A stretch of 64,000 bases of DNA from the NCBI RefSeq assembly GCF_034424805.1, contig NZ_JAXOUF010000016.1, positions 42,330-106,329 on the forward strand, read 5' to 3'. The notes beneath the pieces were generated by a model, which worked only from the letters and a program-made list of their open reading frames with translations, ran no database searches and was not told where the DNA came from. This document shows positions 7,481 to 15,298 of the stretch, piece after piece; within the stretch, counting starts at the first letter, position 1, and each line of letters opens with the position of its first letter. The DNA is from Labrys sedimenti (GTDB taxonomy: Bacteria > Pseudomonadota > Alphaproteobacteria > Rhizobiales > Labraceae). Both the position numbers and the translations under genes were made by a program.

Positions 7481-8950
7481 ATGCATCGCACTTTCTTCGC
7501 TTTCGGCCTTCTCGCGAGCACCATGCTGGCGCCCGCTGTCGCTGCTGCCGGACAGATACCCGGCCCTGCATCGGCGGCGGATATCGCGATCAGCCACCGG
7601 GATCGCCTCTATGCGGCCGAGCAGTTCTCGAATACCGTCTCGGTGAGCGATCCCGTCGACAACCGGCTGCTGGGCGTCATCCGGCTCGGCGATCCGCAGC
7701 CGGGCAATCTCAGCCCGCTCTACAAGGGCCAGGTGCTGGTCCACGGCATGGGGTTCTCTCCCGACCACAAGACGCTGGCCGTGGTTTCCATCGGCTCCAA
7801 CTCCGTGACCTTCATCGATACCGCGACCAATGCGGTCAAGCACACCACCTATGTCGGGCGTTCCCCGCATGAAGCCTTCTTCACGCCCGATGGCCGCGAG
7901 GTCTGGGTAACGGTGCGCGGCGAGGACTATGTCTCCGTCATCGATACCGGCAGCTTCGAGGAAAAGCTCCGGATCAAGGTCCCGGGCGGGCCGGGCATGC
8001 AGATCTTCTCGCCGGACGGCAAATACGGCTATGTCTGCTCGTCGTTCAACCCGCAGACCGTCGTCGTTTCCCTCGCCGACCATAAGATCGTCGGGAGCGT
8101 GAAGCAGGCGAGCCCCTTCTGCCCGAACATCGCCGCTTCGGCCGATGGCAAGCAGGTATGGTTCACCCTCAAGGACATCGGCAAGACGCAGGTCTTCAAG
8201 GCCGAACCTCCCTTTGATCTCGTCAAGACGCTCGATACCGGCCCGATTACCAATCACGTGAATCTCGTGGCCAACAAGAAGGGCAGCTTCGCCTATGTGA
8301 CCGTCGGCGGATTGAACGAGGTGAAGGTGTTCCGCACCGACGATTTCGCGCAGGTGGCTACCATTCCGGTCGGCAATTTGCCGCACGGCATCTGGCCCTC
8401 GGGCGATGGCAGCCGGGTCTATGTCGGGCTCGAAAATGCCGACCAGTTTGCCGTCATCGACACCTTGACCAACAAGGTGATCGCCACCATTCCGATCGGG
8501 CAGGCGCCGCAGGCCGTGGCCTATGTTCCCAATGCGGTGCCTGAAGGCGATGGCCTGCAGAACCTGATGCCGCTCGGTACGGCCGGCGAGGCTGCCCATC
8601 TGAGGCTCGCGCCCAGGGGAGCGAATGACGGGGGAAAGGGTAACAAGGCCGCGCCGACCAGCATATCCTTGTTCGATCAGGGCCTGACCCAGATTCTCCA
8701 GGCCGCCGTCAGTGGCCTTGAACCGAAGAAATCCTATGTCCTTGCGCTTTCGGGCCGGCCGGACGGAGGAGGGCCGCTGCAGCCGCTCTCGGCCTTCACC
8801 ACGAACCCGGCCGGCTCCGCCATCGTCAACGCGGTCGGACCGATACGCCAGATCGTCGAATCCAGGCATAAGGACGAAAGGCGTTTTCTGGTGGTTGCAA
8901 CCTCCACCGAAGGAAAACCCGGTGACGTGGTCCAAGTGCAGGTTCAATGA
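7481..8950 (+). CDS. Exported YVTN-type beta-propeller protein
   Basis: About 489 residues with a signal peptide MHRTFFAFGLLASTMLAPAVAAAG. The body has repeats of the YVTN/YncE kind: HKTLAVVSIGSNSVTFIDTATNAV, GREVWVTVRGEDYVSVIDTG, GSRVYVGLENADQFAVIDTLTNKVIATIPIGQAPQAV, which form blades of a seven-bladed propeller up to about residue 345. The last 130 residues are a separate domain of unknown type. An ATG at 7466 in the same frame overlaps the DUF305 stop; I prefer 7481 because AAGGA lies seven bases before it. Partner and role are unknown; such proteins often occur with periplasmic redox or metal proteins. Confidence 0.8.
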   Translation: MHRTFFAFGLLASTMLAPAVAAAGQIPGPASAADIAISHRDRLYAAEQFSNTVSVSDPVDNRLLGVIRLGDPQPGNLSPLYKGQVLVHGMGFSPDHKTLAVVSIGSNSVTFIDTATNAVKHTTYVGRSPHEAFFTPDGREVWVTVRGEDYVSVIDTGSFEEKLRIKVPGGPGMQIFSPDGKYGYVCSSFNPQTVVVSLADHKIVGSVKQASPFCPNIAASADGKQVWFTLKDIGKTQVFKAEPPFDLVKTLDTGPITNHVNLVANKKGSFAYVTVGGLNEVKVFRTDDFAQVATIPVGNLPHGIWPSGDGSRVYVGLENADQFAVIDTLTNKVIATIPIGQAPQAVAYVPNAVPEGDGLQNLMPLGTAGEAAHLRLAPRGANDGGKGNKAAPTSISLFDQGLTQILQAAVSGLEPKKSYVLALSGRPDGGGPLQPLSAFTTNPAGSAIVNAVGPIRQIVESRHKDERRFLVVATSTEGKPGDVVQVQVQ

Positions 8951-9016
8951 GTAGCGGGCGCGCTCGTCTCGGCCATTCCGGCGAGTGCGCCATCGGGCGG
9001 AAGCTGTGTCAAAGCC

Positions 9017-9057
9017 ATGAGTGACCCCAAGCCATGAGTAACCCAGACCGTGAGTGA
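9017..9057 (+). promoter_or_regulatory. Two tiny overlapping upstream frames before the sigma gene
   Basis: ATG at 9017 encodes MSDPKP then stops at 9035-9037; that stop overlaps the ATG at 9034, which encodes MSNPDRE and stops at 9055-9057; this second frame overlaps the GTG start of the sigma gene at 9050. All three starts share the sequence (A/G)TGAGT(G/A)ACC. They look like a duplicated start region and could couple or tune translation of the sigma factor. Confidence 0.35.
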
Positions 9058-9577
9058 CCTGCAGAGGCTTGTCGAGCCGATGATCCCCGCCTTGCGACGG
9101 TATGCCCGCGCCTTGCTGAGGGACACCGCCGCTGCCGACGACCTGGTTCAGGATTGCCTGGAGCGGGTGATCGCGCATTGGCAACAGCGGCGCGGCAAGG
9201 ATCCGCGCACCTGGGTCTTTGCCATCCTGCACAATCTCGCCGTCAACCGGCTCCGTCAGAAGGCGCGGCGCGGCGATCATCTGCCGTTCGAGGATGTCGA
9301 GGAAGGCGTCCTCGCCCGCCGGCCGGCTCAGGAAGACGCCCTGGTGCAGGCCGATCTCGTCTCGGCGCTGGCGCAGCTTCCGGATGATCAGCGCAGCCTG
9401 CTCCTCCTGGTCGGCGTCGAGGATCTTTCCTATGCCCAGGTTTCCGAGATATTGGCGATCCCGATCGGAACCGTGATGTCGAGGCTGTCGCGCGCCCGTG
9501 AACGCCTGCGGCAAATGCTTGAAGACTCTGACCAATCTGCCCCCAGGCGCGGCGGCCATCTGCGGAGCGTGAAATGA
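9050..9577 (+). CDS. ECF-type RNA polymerase sigma factor
   Basis: The 175-residue protein has sigma region 2 (about 10-75: ALLRDTAAADDLVQDCLERV, then DPRTWVFAILHNLAVNRLRQ) and region 4 (about 110-162: LPDDQRSLLLLVGVEDLSYAQVSEILAIPIGTVMSRLSRARERL), with no region 3, as in extracytoplasmic-function sigma factors. The start is GTG at 9050, preceded by two minimal frames with near-identical start sequences. Its stop overlaps the anti-sigma ATG (ATGA). It probably directs a stress regulon, perhaps including the DUF305 and propeller genes upstream; that link is inferred from position only. Confidence 0.92.
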   Translation: MSDLQRLVEPMIPALRRYARALLRDTAAADDLVQDCLERVIAHWQQRRGKDPRTWVFAILHNLAVNRLRQKARRGDHLPFEDVEEGVLARRPAQEDALVQADLVSALAQLPDDQRSLLLLVGVEDLSYAQVSEILAIPIGTVMSRLSRARERLRQMLEDSDQSAPRRGGHLRSVK

Positions 9578-10350
9578 CCGACAAGCCGATTTCCGAAGAT
9601 GATCTCCATGCCTATGTCGACGGCGCTCTCGACGAGGCCCGCCGGGCGGAGATCGCCTCCTATCTCGAGGCGCATCCCGAGATTGCCAGCCGTTTTGGAT
9701 CCTACGCCGATCATCGTTCCGGTTTGCGGTCTGCTTTCGCTGCAGTCGCAGACGAGCCCATTCCAACCAGGCTCAACCTGGCCCATATGATCGGCACGCC
9801 GCGGCGGCCACGCGTCTCCGGATGGCGAGCCGCGGCAGCCGCCATCCTGCTTCTTGCTGCCGGCGGTTCCGGGGGATGGCTTCTACGCGAGAAGACGTCC
9901 GCGCCCTCGGAAGGGGTAGGCGCCTTGGCCCGTGAAGCATCGGCGAATTTCAGCGCCTATGCCTCCGATACCATCAGGCCCGTCGAAATCCGTGCCGACA
10001 AGGCTATGGAACTCATCGATTGGGCGAGTGCACGGATGGGGCGCAGGCCAGTCTTGCCGGATCTGTCGAAGGCAGGCTACCGGCTGATGGGAGGGCGGGT
10101 GGTATCCACGCCCCATGGCCCGGCGCTCATGCTGATGTATGACGACGACCGTGGTGGCCGCCTCGTGATGCTGACCAGGCCGATGGCCGTCGACCAGGAC
10201 AAGGCGATGGCTGCCCATTCCGAAGGCAAGGTCGACGGCTGGACCTGGGCAAGCCGCGGCATGGGTTACAGCCTGGTGGGATCGATGCCGGCCGACGCGC
10301 TGCATCCGCTGGCCGACGATATCCGCAGGCAGGTTTCGGGAAGCATATAG
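9574..10350 (+). CDS. Membrane anti-sigma factor
   Basis: The 258-residue protein has an N-terminal cytosolic helical domain (ISEDDLHAYVDGALDEARRAEIASYLEAHP) of the kind that binds ECF sigma factors, one transmembrane segment at about 84-103 (WRAAAAAILLLAAGGSGGWLL), and a periplasmic C-terminal domain. I see no zinc-binding HxxxCxxC, so it is not a ZAS-type anti-sigma. It overlaps the sigma gene by four bases, the usual arrangement of a cognate pair. The periplasmic part (MELIDWASARMGRRPVLPDL onward) presumably senses a signal; its ligand is unknown. Confidence 0.87.
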   Translation: MTDKPISEDDLHAYVDGALDEARRAEIASYLEAHPEIASRFGSYADHRSGLRSAFAAVADEPIPTRLNLAHMIGTPRRPRVSGWRAAAAAILLLAAGGSGGWLLREKTSAPSEGVGALAREASANFSAYASDTIRPVEIRADKAMELIDWASARMGRRPVLPDLSKAGYRLMGGRVVSTPHGPALMLMYDDDRGGRLVMLTRPMAVDQDKAMAAHSEGKVDGWTWASRGMGYSLVGSMPADALHPLADDIRRQVSGSI

Positions 10351-10355
10351 GTGAT

Positions 10356-10377
10356 GCGCCCAACCCCGTCCGGGCGC
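10356..10377 (+). terminator. Possible terminator hairpin after the anti-sigma gene
   Basis: GCGCCC, a ten-base loop and GGGCGC form a stem six bases after the anti-sigma stop codon. There is no T-run after it, so intrinsic termination is uncertain. Confidence 0.35.
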
Positions 10378-10539
10378 GCGGCAGGTCAGCATGGCCGGAG
10401 GGCCAGGCAGCAGGTGTCATTTCCTGCATGGCAGCCCTGTGTGCGGTGCGGCAGAGATTTCTTGCAATTCATGCTGCAGTGCACAATATTTCGCGCATAG
10501 GGAGGTGACGACTCGGGGGTAAGCCACGAGGACTGCGAG

Positions 10540-11127
10540 ATGGACCAGATCACCACCATGGCCCCCAGGGGCATTATCCGGCAGTTGAGACCGTCCGATC
10601 TGCCGAAGTTTCGCGATCACCTGCTGCGGTTGGACCGCGAAAGTCGGCATGACCGTTTCAACGGCGGCATCAGCACCAGTTTCGTCGCCGACTATGCCGA
10701 GCGTAGCTTCCGCGATGGTGCAACCGTCATCGGCTATGTCGAGGATGGCCAGGTTCTCGGCGCGGCTGAATTGCACGAACTGCCCGAATTGGCGGAGCCG
10801 ACGGCCCAGATCGCCTTCAGCGTCGAACGTCACCGCCAACATCAGGGCATTGGCGGGCGCCTGTTCGCGCGCCTGCTGCTGCACGCGCTCGGCCTCGGCT
10901 ATACCCGCCTCGAGGTCTCCACCCATGCCGACAACGCCAGCATGAAAGCGCTGGCCCGGCGCTTCAACGCCAAGCTCAGCTTCGCGCAGGGCGAGACCAT
11001 GGGCGTGATCGAACTCGATCCGGCGGTGACGCTTGAGCATCCCGCCTTCGAGGCGATCGGCGAAATGCTGCCGGGACCGCTGACCCTGACGATCGTGGGC
11101 GACGGTATCGCCAGAGCGGCGGCCTGA
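10540..11127 (+). CDS. GNAT family N-acetyltransferase
   Basis: The 195-residue protein has a GNAT domain over most of its length: IIRQLRPSDLPKFRDHLLRL at the N-terminus, a central strand AQIAFSVERHRQ, the acetyl-CoA binding loop HQGIGGRLFARLLLHA (about 101-116), and HADNASMKALARRFNAK, where GNAT enzymes carry their fourth motif. N-termini like this occur in the acetyltransferase domain of acyl-CoA synthetase-like Pat enzymes, but no partner domain is present. The gene stands alone, convergent with the DUF1523 gene. Substrate unknown. Confidence 0.85.
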   Translation: MDQITTMAPRGIIRQLRPSDLPKFRDHLLRLDRESRHDRFNGGISTSFVADYAERSFRDGATVIGYVEDGQVLGAAELHELPELAEPTAQIAFSVERHRQHQGIGGRLFARLLLHALGLGYTRLEVSTHADNASMKALARRFNAKLSFAQGETMGVIELDPAVTLEHPAFEAIGEMLPGPLTLTIVGDGIARAAA

Positions 11128-11134
11128 GCGGCTG

Positions 11135-11164
11135 AAGTCTCGAGGTCAGCTATTCTCGAGACTT
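11135..11164. terminator. Hairpin between convergent genes
   Basis: AAGTCTCGAG and CTCGAGACTT are perfect ten-base inverted arms around a ten-base loop, between the stop of the GNAT gene (11127) and the stop of the DUF1523 gene (11169, minus strand). It suits a bidirectional terminator, though no T-run follows. Confidence 0.6.
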
Positions 11165-11168
11165 GATC

Positions 11169-11855
11169 CTACTTGTAGCGCCGCTGGTTCTTCGGCTTCC
11201 AGCTGTCGAGCCAGCGCCGGATCCGGGCCATGAAGCCAGTGGCGCTGCTCGATACGGCCACCGCCCTTTCGTCGACAGCGTCGGCGGCGGCACTGACGTG
11301 ATCTTCGATGCGCATGAGCATCGGATCGATTCGCTCGCGCTTGAAGCGCCGCAGCCGGAAATAGAGCCAGATCAGTCCGATCGCCAGACCGCCGAACACG
11401 AAGATCCGCATCCATGGAATGACATATTCGTCCGGCCCGGTCGCGGCCCGGATCGAGAGCGCGTTGGGGAACATGGTCAGATAGGTGACCCGCCAGCCAT
11501 AGCTCTTGATCACCACCCATTTCGGACTTTCCGAACTGGACTGGAAGGACTGGGCGGCCGCCATCAGGTTGCCGGAGTCGAACTTGTAGTACCAGGGAAA
11601 GCCCCAGTCGGTATCCTCGTTGCGGTAGACCCTGAGGGTGCCGCCGGGATAGACGGTGTTGATGAAGCGCACGTCGCGCGTGTTGGTCGCCTGCACATTG
11701 GGCGCTTCGCTGTCGAAGAAGCCGGAGCTGTCGAGGCGCTTGGTGTCGGTGCCGACGATGCGTACCACGTCGTAGCGCGGCAGCACCTGATCGAGCCAGC
11801 AATAGCCGACCACCAGCACCAGGACGATCAGGAACCATTTGAACAGGCGCAGCAT
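11169..11855 (-). CDS. DUF1523 membrane protein
   Basis: The 228-residue protein has a transmembrane segment at about 5-22, a periplasmic-looking domain with family features (YDVVRIVGTDTKR, the VRFINTVYPGGTLRVYRNEDTDWGFPWYYKFDSGNL region split over about 62-96), a second membrane segment at about 147-166 and a basic cytosolic tail. The phrases match DUF1523, an alphaproteobacterial family of unknown function. It is the last gene of the minus-strand AAA+ ATPase unit, separated from the preceding gene by a family-B palindrome. Being the only clear membrane protein of the unit, it may anchor the complex; that is inference. Confidence 0.78.
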   Translation of the reverse strand: MLRLFKWFLIVLVLVVGYCWLDQVLPRYDVVRIVGTDTKRLDSSGFFDSEAPNVQATNTRDVRFINTVYPGGTLRVYRNEDTDWGFPWYYKFDSGNLMAAAQSFQSSSESPKWVVIKSYGWRVTYLTMFPNALSIRAATGPDEYVIPWMRIFVFGGLAIGLIWLYFRLRRFKRERIDPMLMRIEDHVSAAADAVDERAVAVSSSATGFMARIRRWLDSWKPKNQRRYK

Positions 11856-11862
11856 GAACTCT

Positions 11863-11948
11863 CCCGGGTGCGCGGGCGTCTCGCCCGCTTCTTCCTATCC
11901 GACAGGTGGGGTGTTTCCAAGAGGCGGGCAAGATGCCCGCGCACCCGG
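11863..11948. repeat. Palindromic repeat, family B, diverged copy 2
   Basis: It begins CCCGGGTGCGCGGGCGTCTC and ends GATGCCCGCGCACCCGG, with the same architecture as the copies at 3501 and 58256 (outer arm, inner GCGGGCG/CGCCCGC stem, central GGTGTTTCCAAGAGG like TCTTGGAAAC inverted). It fills the space between the DUF1523 gene and the unknown gene at 11951. Confidence 0.7.
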
Positions 11949-11950
11949 AA

Positions 11951-13285
11951 TCACCCCCTCGGTATCGCTCCCCAGGGTCCCGCCTGCGGTTCGGGCTCTT
12001 CCTCCGGTGTGCCGTCGCCGAACAGGTCCTCCCAGGCATCGTCGTTCTTGAGCGCTTCATCCCGGGACAGGAACTCCACCACATAGTCCTGCTGGCGCTC
12101 GGTCCAGCCCTGATAGGCCTTGTAGAAGGCGGGCTTGTTGCACAGGAAGAGCTGGCGGATGTCGAGGGGCGTGAACTCGCTCAGGAGCTGGTTGACGAGG
12201 TCGCGGTCCGGCAATTGGGCGGCCCGATAGAGATAGAAGCAGCCGGGCTCCGTCGGGCCGGGCAGGCGGGGCTTGAGTCCCTGCTCGGCGGCGCGCAAGG
12301 CAGCCTCGACGACCTCGAATTCCGGCGGCAGGTCATCGGCGTGGCGCATGGCGAAGCGGCGCAGGTCCTGCCGGTTGAGGCGGGCCAGTTCCGCCGGCGC
12401 GTCGGCCTTGCCGGCAAGGACATTGGCCAGCATGAAGTCGAGCCGCTGGCGCAGCAGTGCCTTGGCATTGAGGTCGGCAGCCTCGAAGACCGAGGTGATC
12501 AGGCCGTTGAGCTGCAGGAAGTGCCAGACATCCACGGCGCTTTCGAGATTCTTGGTTTCCACGGCGCCGATCTTGGGAAAGCCCGGTGCCACGCCGCGAT
12601 AGAGCATGGCGGGGTAGGACATGTCCCTGAAGAGATAGAGCCCGTCGAAATAGTTGGTGTAGAAATTGCCCTGGCTGTAGTCGGTCTTGCGGAAACGCAC
12701 CGGGTTGCGGGCGATGTCGCCAACCCGGCCGGCAAGCTTGATCATGGTGTCGATATAGGCGTCGTCCTGCCACAGATCATCCTTGGCGCGGAAATCCTCG
12801 ACCAGGCGCGACAACTGCTCGGCCTCGCCGAGCCGGTCCGTCGGCGTATTGGCCTCGACGGTGACGGAGCGCAGCTCCAGCAGGTCGGCCGGGCTCTTGA
12901 TGCGCCACATCGAATGCACGAGCTCGCCCATCACGGCCTCGCGCACGCTCAGCGCCATCAGCTCCTTGGCATTGTCCTGCATGAAGTTGCGCAGCACCGA
13001 GCGCATGGTCGAGAACTGCGCGTTCAGGAGCGGTGCCTTGAGCTGGTCGAGGCTGAGCAGGATGAACATCCGGTTGCAGCCCTCGGGATTGAGGTAGCGG
13101 ATGTCGTCGAGCTCGTCGCCGACCTCCGGCGAGAAGCCGGAGAGGTCGATATGGAACTCGGTGAGCGCGGTACGCTTGCCGATGAGTTTCTCCAGCGCCG
13201 CGTTGTAGCGCGCCACCATGGTGGGGGAGGAGACCTCGATGAGGTTCCCGAACATCAGCCCCGCTTCGATCAGGCGCTCCATCAT
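11951..13285 (-). CDS. Unknown conserved protein of the AAA+ unit (DUF6638-like)
   Basis: A 444-residue soluble protein with no signal or membrane segment. It opens ERLIEAGLMFGNLIEVSSPTMVARYNAAL and is mostly helical; FYLYRAAQLPDRDLVNQLLSEF and LFLCNKPAFYKAYQGWTERQ are distinctive late segments, and the tail is acidic (LFGDGTPEEEPEPQ). I think it belongs to the family catalogued as DUF6638, but I cannot verify this. Its ATG overlaps the stop of the ATPase gene by four bases, so the two are translated together and probably act together, for example as ATPase and partner. No catalytic motif is recognisable. Confidence 0.75.
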   Translation of the reverse strand: MMERLIEAGLMFGNLIEVSSPTMVARYNAALEKLIGKRTALTEFHIDLSGFSPEVGDELDDIRYLNPEGCNRMFILLSLDQLKAPLLNAQFSTMRSVLRNFMQDNAKELMALSVREAVMGELVHSMWRIKSPADLLELRSVTVEANTPTDRLGEAEQLSRLVEDFRAKDDLWQDDAYIDTMIKLAGRVGDIARNPVRFRKTDYSQGNFYTNYFDGLYLFRDMSYPAMLYRGVAPGFPKIGAVETKNLESAVDVWHFLQLNGLITSVFEAADLNAKALLRQRLDFMLANVLAGKADAPAELARLNRQDLRRFAMRHADDLPPEFEVVEAALRAAEQGLKPRLPGPTEPGCFYLYRAAQLPDRDLVNQLLSEFTPLDIRQLFLCNKPAFYKAYQGWTERQQDYVVEFLSRDEALKNDDAWEDLFGDGTPEEEPEPQAGPWGAIPRG

Positions 13286-15234
13286 GTCCCGCGCTGCTCC
13301 AGATAGCGTTTCTTGGCTTCCTCCATGCGGCCCATCTCGCGCACCGCATTGTCGATGGCAGCCTCGTCCGACTTGTCGGCATAGCGGAATTCACTGTCGG
13401 CGTAGCGGTTGATCTCCTGGATCACCATCTCGACCGTGATGGGCCTGGCAAGCTCGGCGATCATCGCAAGCTTGGTGGCATAGTCCTTGGTCAGGAACAG
13501 CTCGGGCTTTTCCATCCATTCGTCCGGCAGCTCGAAATCCATCGCCCTGACCTTGATGGCATCGGTGATGTTCTTGATGGCACGGCCGGTGAAGCGCTCG
13601 TCGGCCTCCTGGATCGCCTTGAGATAGGCCCCGAGCCTGGCGACGGTGTCGAGCGCACCGATCTTGCCCTGCACGCTGTCGAACACCTTTTTCAGGGCCT
13701 CTTCCTGCGGGCGCGAATGCGCGTCATAGGAGGCGGCCACCGCCTTCTTGATCTCCTGGGCGGCGAAGAGGTCGTGCTCGCCGAGCGGGATCTGGTGGCG
13801 CTTGCCGAGCAGCAGGGAGAGCAGGTCGATATAGTCCTCCTTGCTCTGCGGGCCGTCGACCAGGAAGCGGGCGCCGGCGCGCTGGCGCAGCGCGTCGTCG
13901 ACATTCTCCGGGAAGTTGGAGAACATGCCGAAGGTGCAATTGCCGCGCACTACGGTGTTGGCGCCGGCAAAGCTCTCCATCAGCACGGCCGTGATCTCGA
14001 GCTGGCCGGAGGAGGATTGCCGGTCGCCGCGCTTGCCGGCGAGCTGGTCGATGTCGTCGATGGTGCCGAAGCCGATCACGGCGGGGTCGATGATCTCGCG
14101 GATGAAGGCCTTGGCGTTCTGGGCCGACTTGCCCTGGTAGCTGTCGATGCTTTCGGTGGAGAGGTTGGCATAGCGGAAGGGGTAGCCGGCATTGGCGCAA
14201 TAATCGTTGAGCAGGCCGGCCATCATCTGGATCAGCGTGGTCTTGCCGGTGCCGGGCTTGCCGTCGCCCATGAAGGTGAAGATGAAGCCGCCGAGTTCGG
14301 CGAAGGGATTGAGGCGCCTGTCGAAATCATAGGCCATCAGCATCTTGGCCAGCTTCATCGACTGGTATTTGGCGATGTGGTTGCCGACGACCTCGGTCGG
14401 CTTCTTGAAGGCCATGGTCAGCGCCGTGGAGCGCTTGTGGGTGGCGGGGGTGAAGCCGTTGATCTGGAAGTCGTCGGCCTCGACGCGATAGGCGGCGCTG
14501 GTGAAGGCTTCCAGCCGCGGCGCCGTGCCGGCCCGCATGGCGACCGCCTCCATCAGGCGCTCGCACCAGGCCGTGAGGGTGGGCACCAGCTTGAGGCTGC
14601 CCTCCATGCGACTCAGGATGGCGTCGAGTTCCCACAAGGCACCCTGCAAGGCGAGGGCGGGATTGTCGGTGAGGATCTCCTCAAGCTCGCCGACCTCGGC
14701 CTGGCCCTCGCTCGCCTGGGCGGCGAGCAGGAAGGAGAGCATGTTGGCGGTGACATGCAGGCCGATCAGCGAGGCGGCGGCGAGGAGCTCGGCGAATTCG
14801 GTACGCCGGGCAGGGTCGAGGCGGCCCTCGCGGTTGTCGCGCTTGAGCTGGCCGAGGGCGGTGCGTTCCTCATAGAGTTCGCCGACGGCCATGGCGGTGG
14901 CCAAGGACCGGCGCAGCGCCTGCAGCACGCTGGCCTGGGCCGGGCTCATCAAGGCTTCGCCGGGGTCGGCCTGGCTGATGCGCGCGATCAGGTGGACGCC
15001 GTCCTGCGCGGCGCTGGAGCGTGCGGTCAGGCCCGGCGTGGTGGTGCGAAACAGCCGGCCGGTGGCGGTGGGAATACCGGGCGAGCGTTCAGCCGGCGCG
15101 GCGCCGGTTTGGGCGGGCCTCACCTTGGCAATGCGCGGCGCATGCTCGAAGCCCTCCATCAGGGCCAGGGCCTGGGGATAGTGCGCGCGGATCGCGGCTT
15201 CGCGGATTTCCATCAGATTGAGGGAAGCGGTCAT
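13282..15234 (-). CDS. AAA+ ATPase
   Basis: The 650-residue protein has a helical N-terminal half (1-300) of unknown type and an AAA+ module. Visible motifs: Walker A GKPGTGKTT (325-333), pore-loop-like SYQGKSAQ (365-372), Walker B VIGFGTIDDID (386-396, ending D393-D394 rather than the usual D-E), sensor 1 FGMFSNFPENVDD with S439/N440, and DALRQRAGARF with arginines at 450-456 suited to an arginine finger. A helical C-terminal lid follows. It probably works as a hexameric remodelling ATPase. GAGGA before the ATG at 15234 supports the start. It is the core of a five-gene unit and overlaps the following gene by ATGA. The biological target is unknown. Confidence 0.88.
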   Translation of the reverse strand: MTASLNLMEIREAAIRAHYPQALALMEGFEHAPRIAKVRPAQTGAAPAERSPGIPTATGRLFRTTTPGLTARSSAAQDGVHLIARISQADPGEALMSPAQASVLQALRRSLATAMAVGELYEERTALGQLKRDNREGRLDPARRTEFAELLAAASLIGLHVTANMLSFLLAAQASEGQAEVGELEEILTDNPALALQGALWELDAILSRMEGSLKLVPTLTAWCERLMEAVAMRAGTAPRLEAFTSAAYRVEADDFQINGFTPATHKRSTALTMAFKKPTEVVGNHIAKYQSMKLAKMLMAYDFDRRLNPFAELGGFIFTFMGDGKPGTGKTTLIQMMAGLLNDYCANAGYPFRYANLSTESIDSYQGKSAQNAKAFIREIIDPAVIGFGTIDDIDQLAGKRGDRQSSSGQLEITAVLMESFAGANTVVRGNCTFGMFSNFPENVDDALRQRAGARFLVDGPQSKEDYIDLLSLLLGKRHQIPLGEHDLFAAQEIKKAVAASYDAHSRPQEEALKKVFDSVQGKIGALDTVARLGAYLKAIQEADERFTGRAIKNITDAIKVRAMDFELPDEWMEKPELFLTKDYATKLAMIAELARPITVEMVIQEINRYADSEFRYADKSDEAAIDNAVREMGRMEEAKKRYLEQRGT

Positions 15235-15298
15235 AGGGTCCTCACGGTCATTCTATGCTCCCCGCAAGGGGAGAAGGTTTTTCGCGCGGCGCTACCCA

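Noticed and set aside
7475..9766. Open frame of 763 codons on the minus strand
   Set aside because: It lies opposite the propeller, sigma and anti-sigma genes, which have clear domains; the translation is low-complexity and typical of an antisense shadow in GC-rich DNA.
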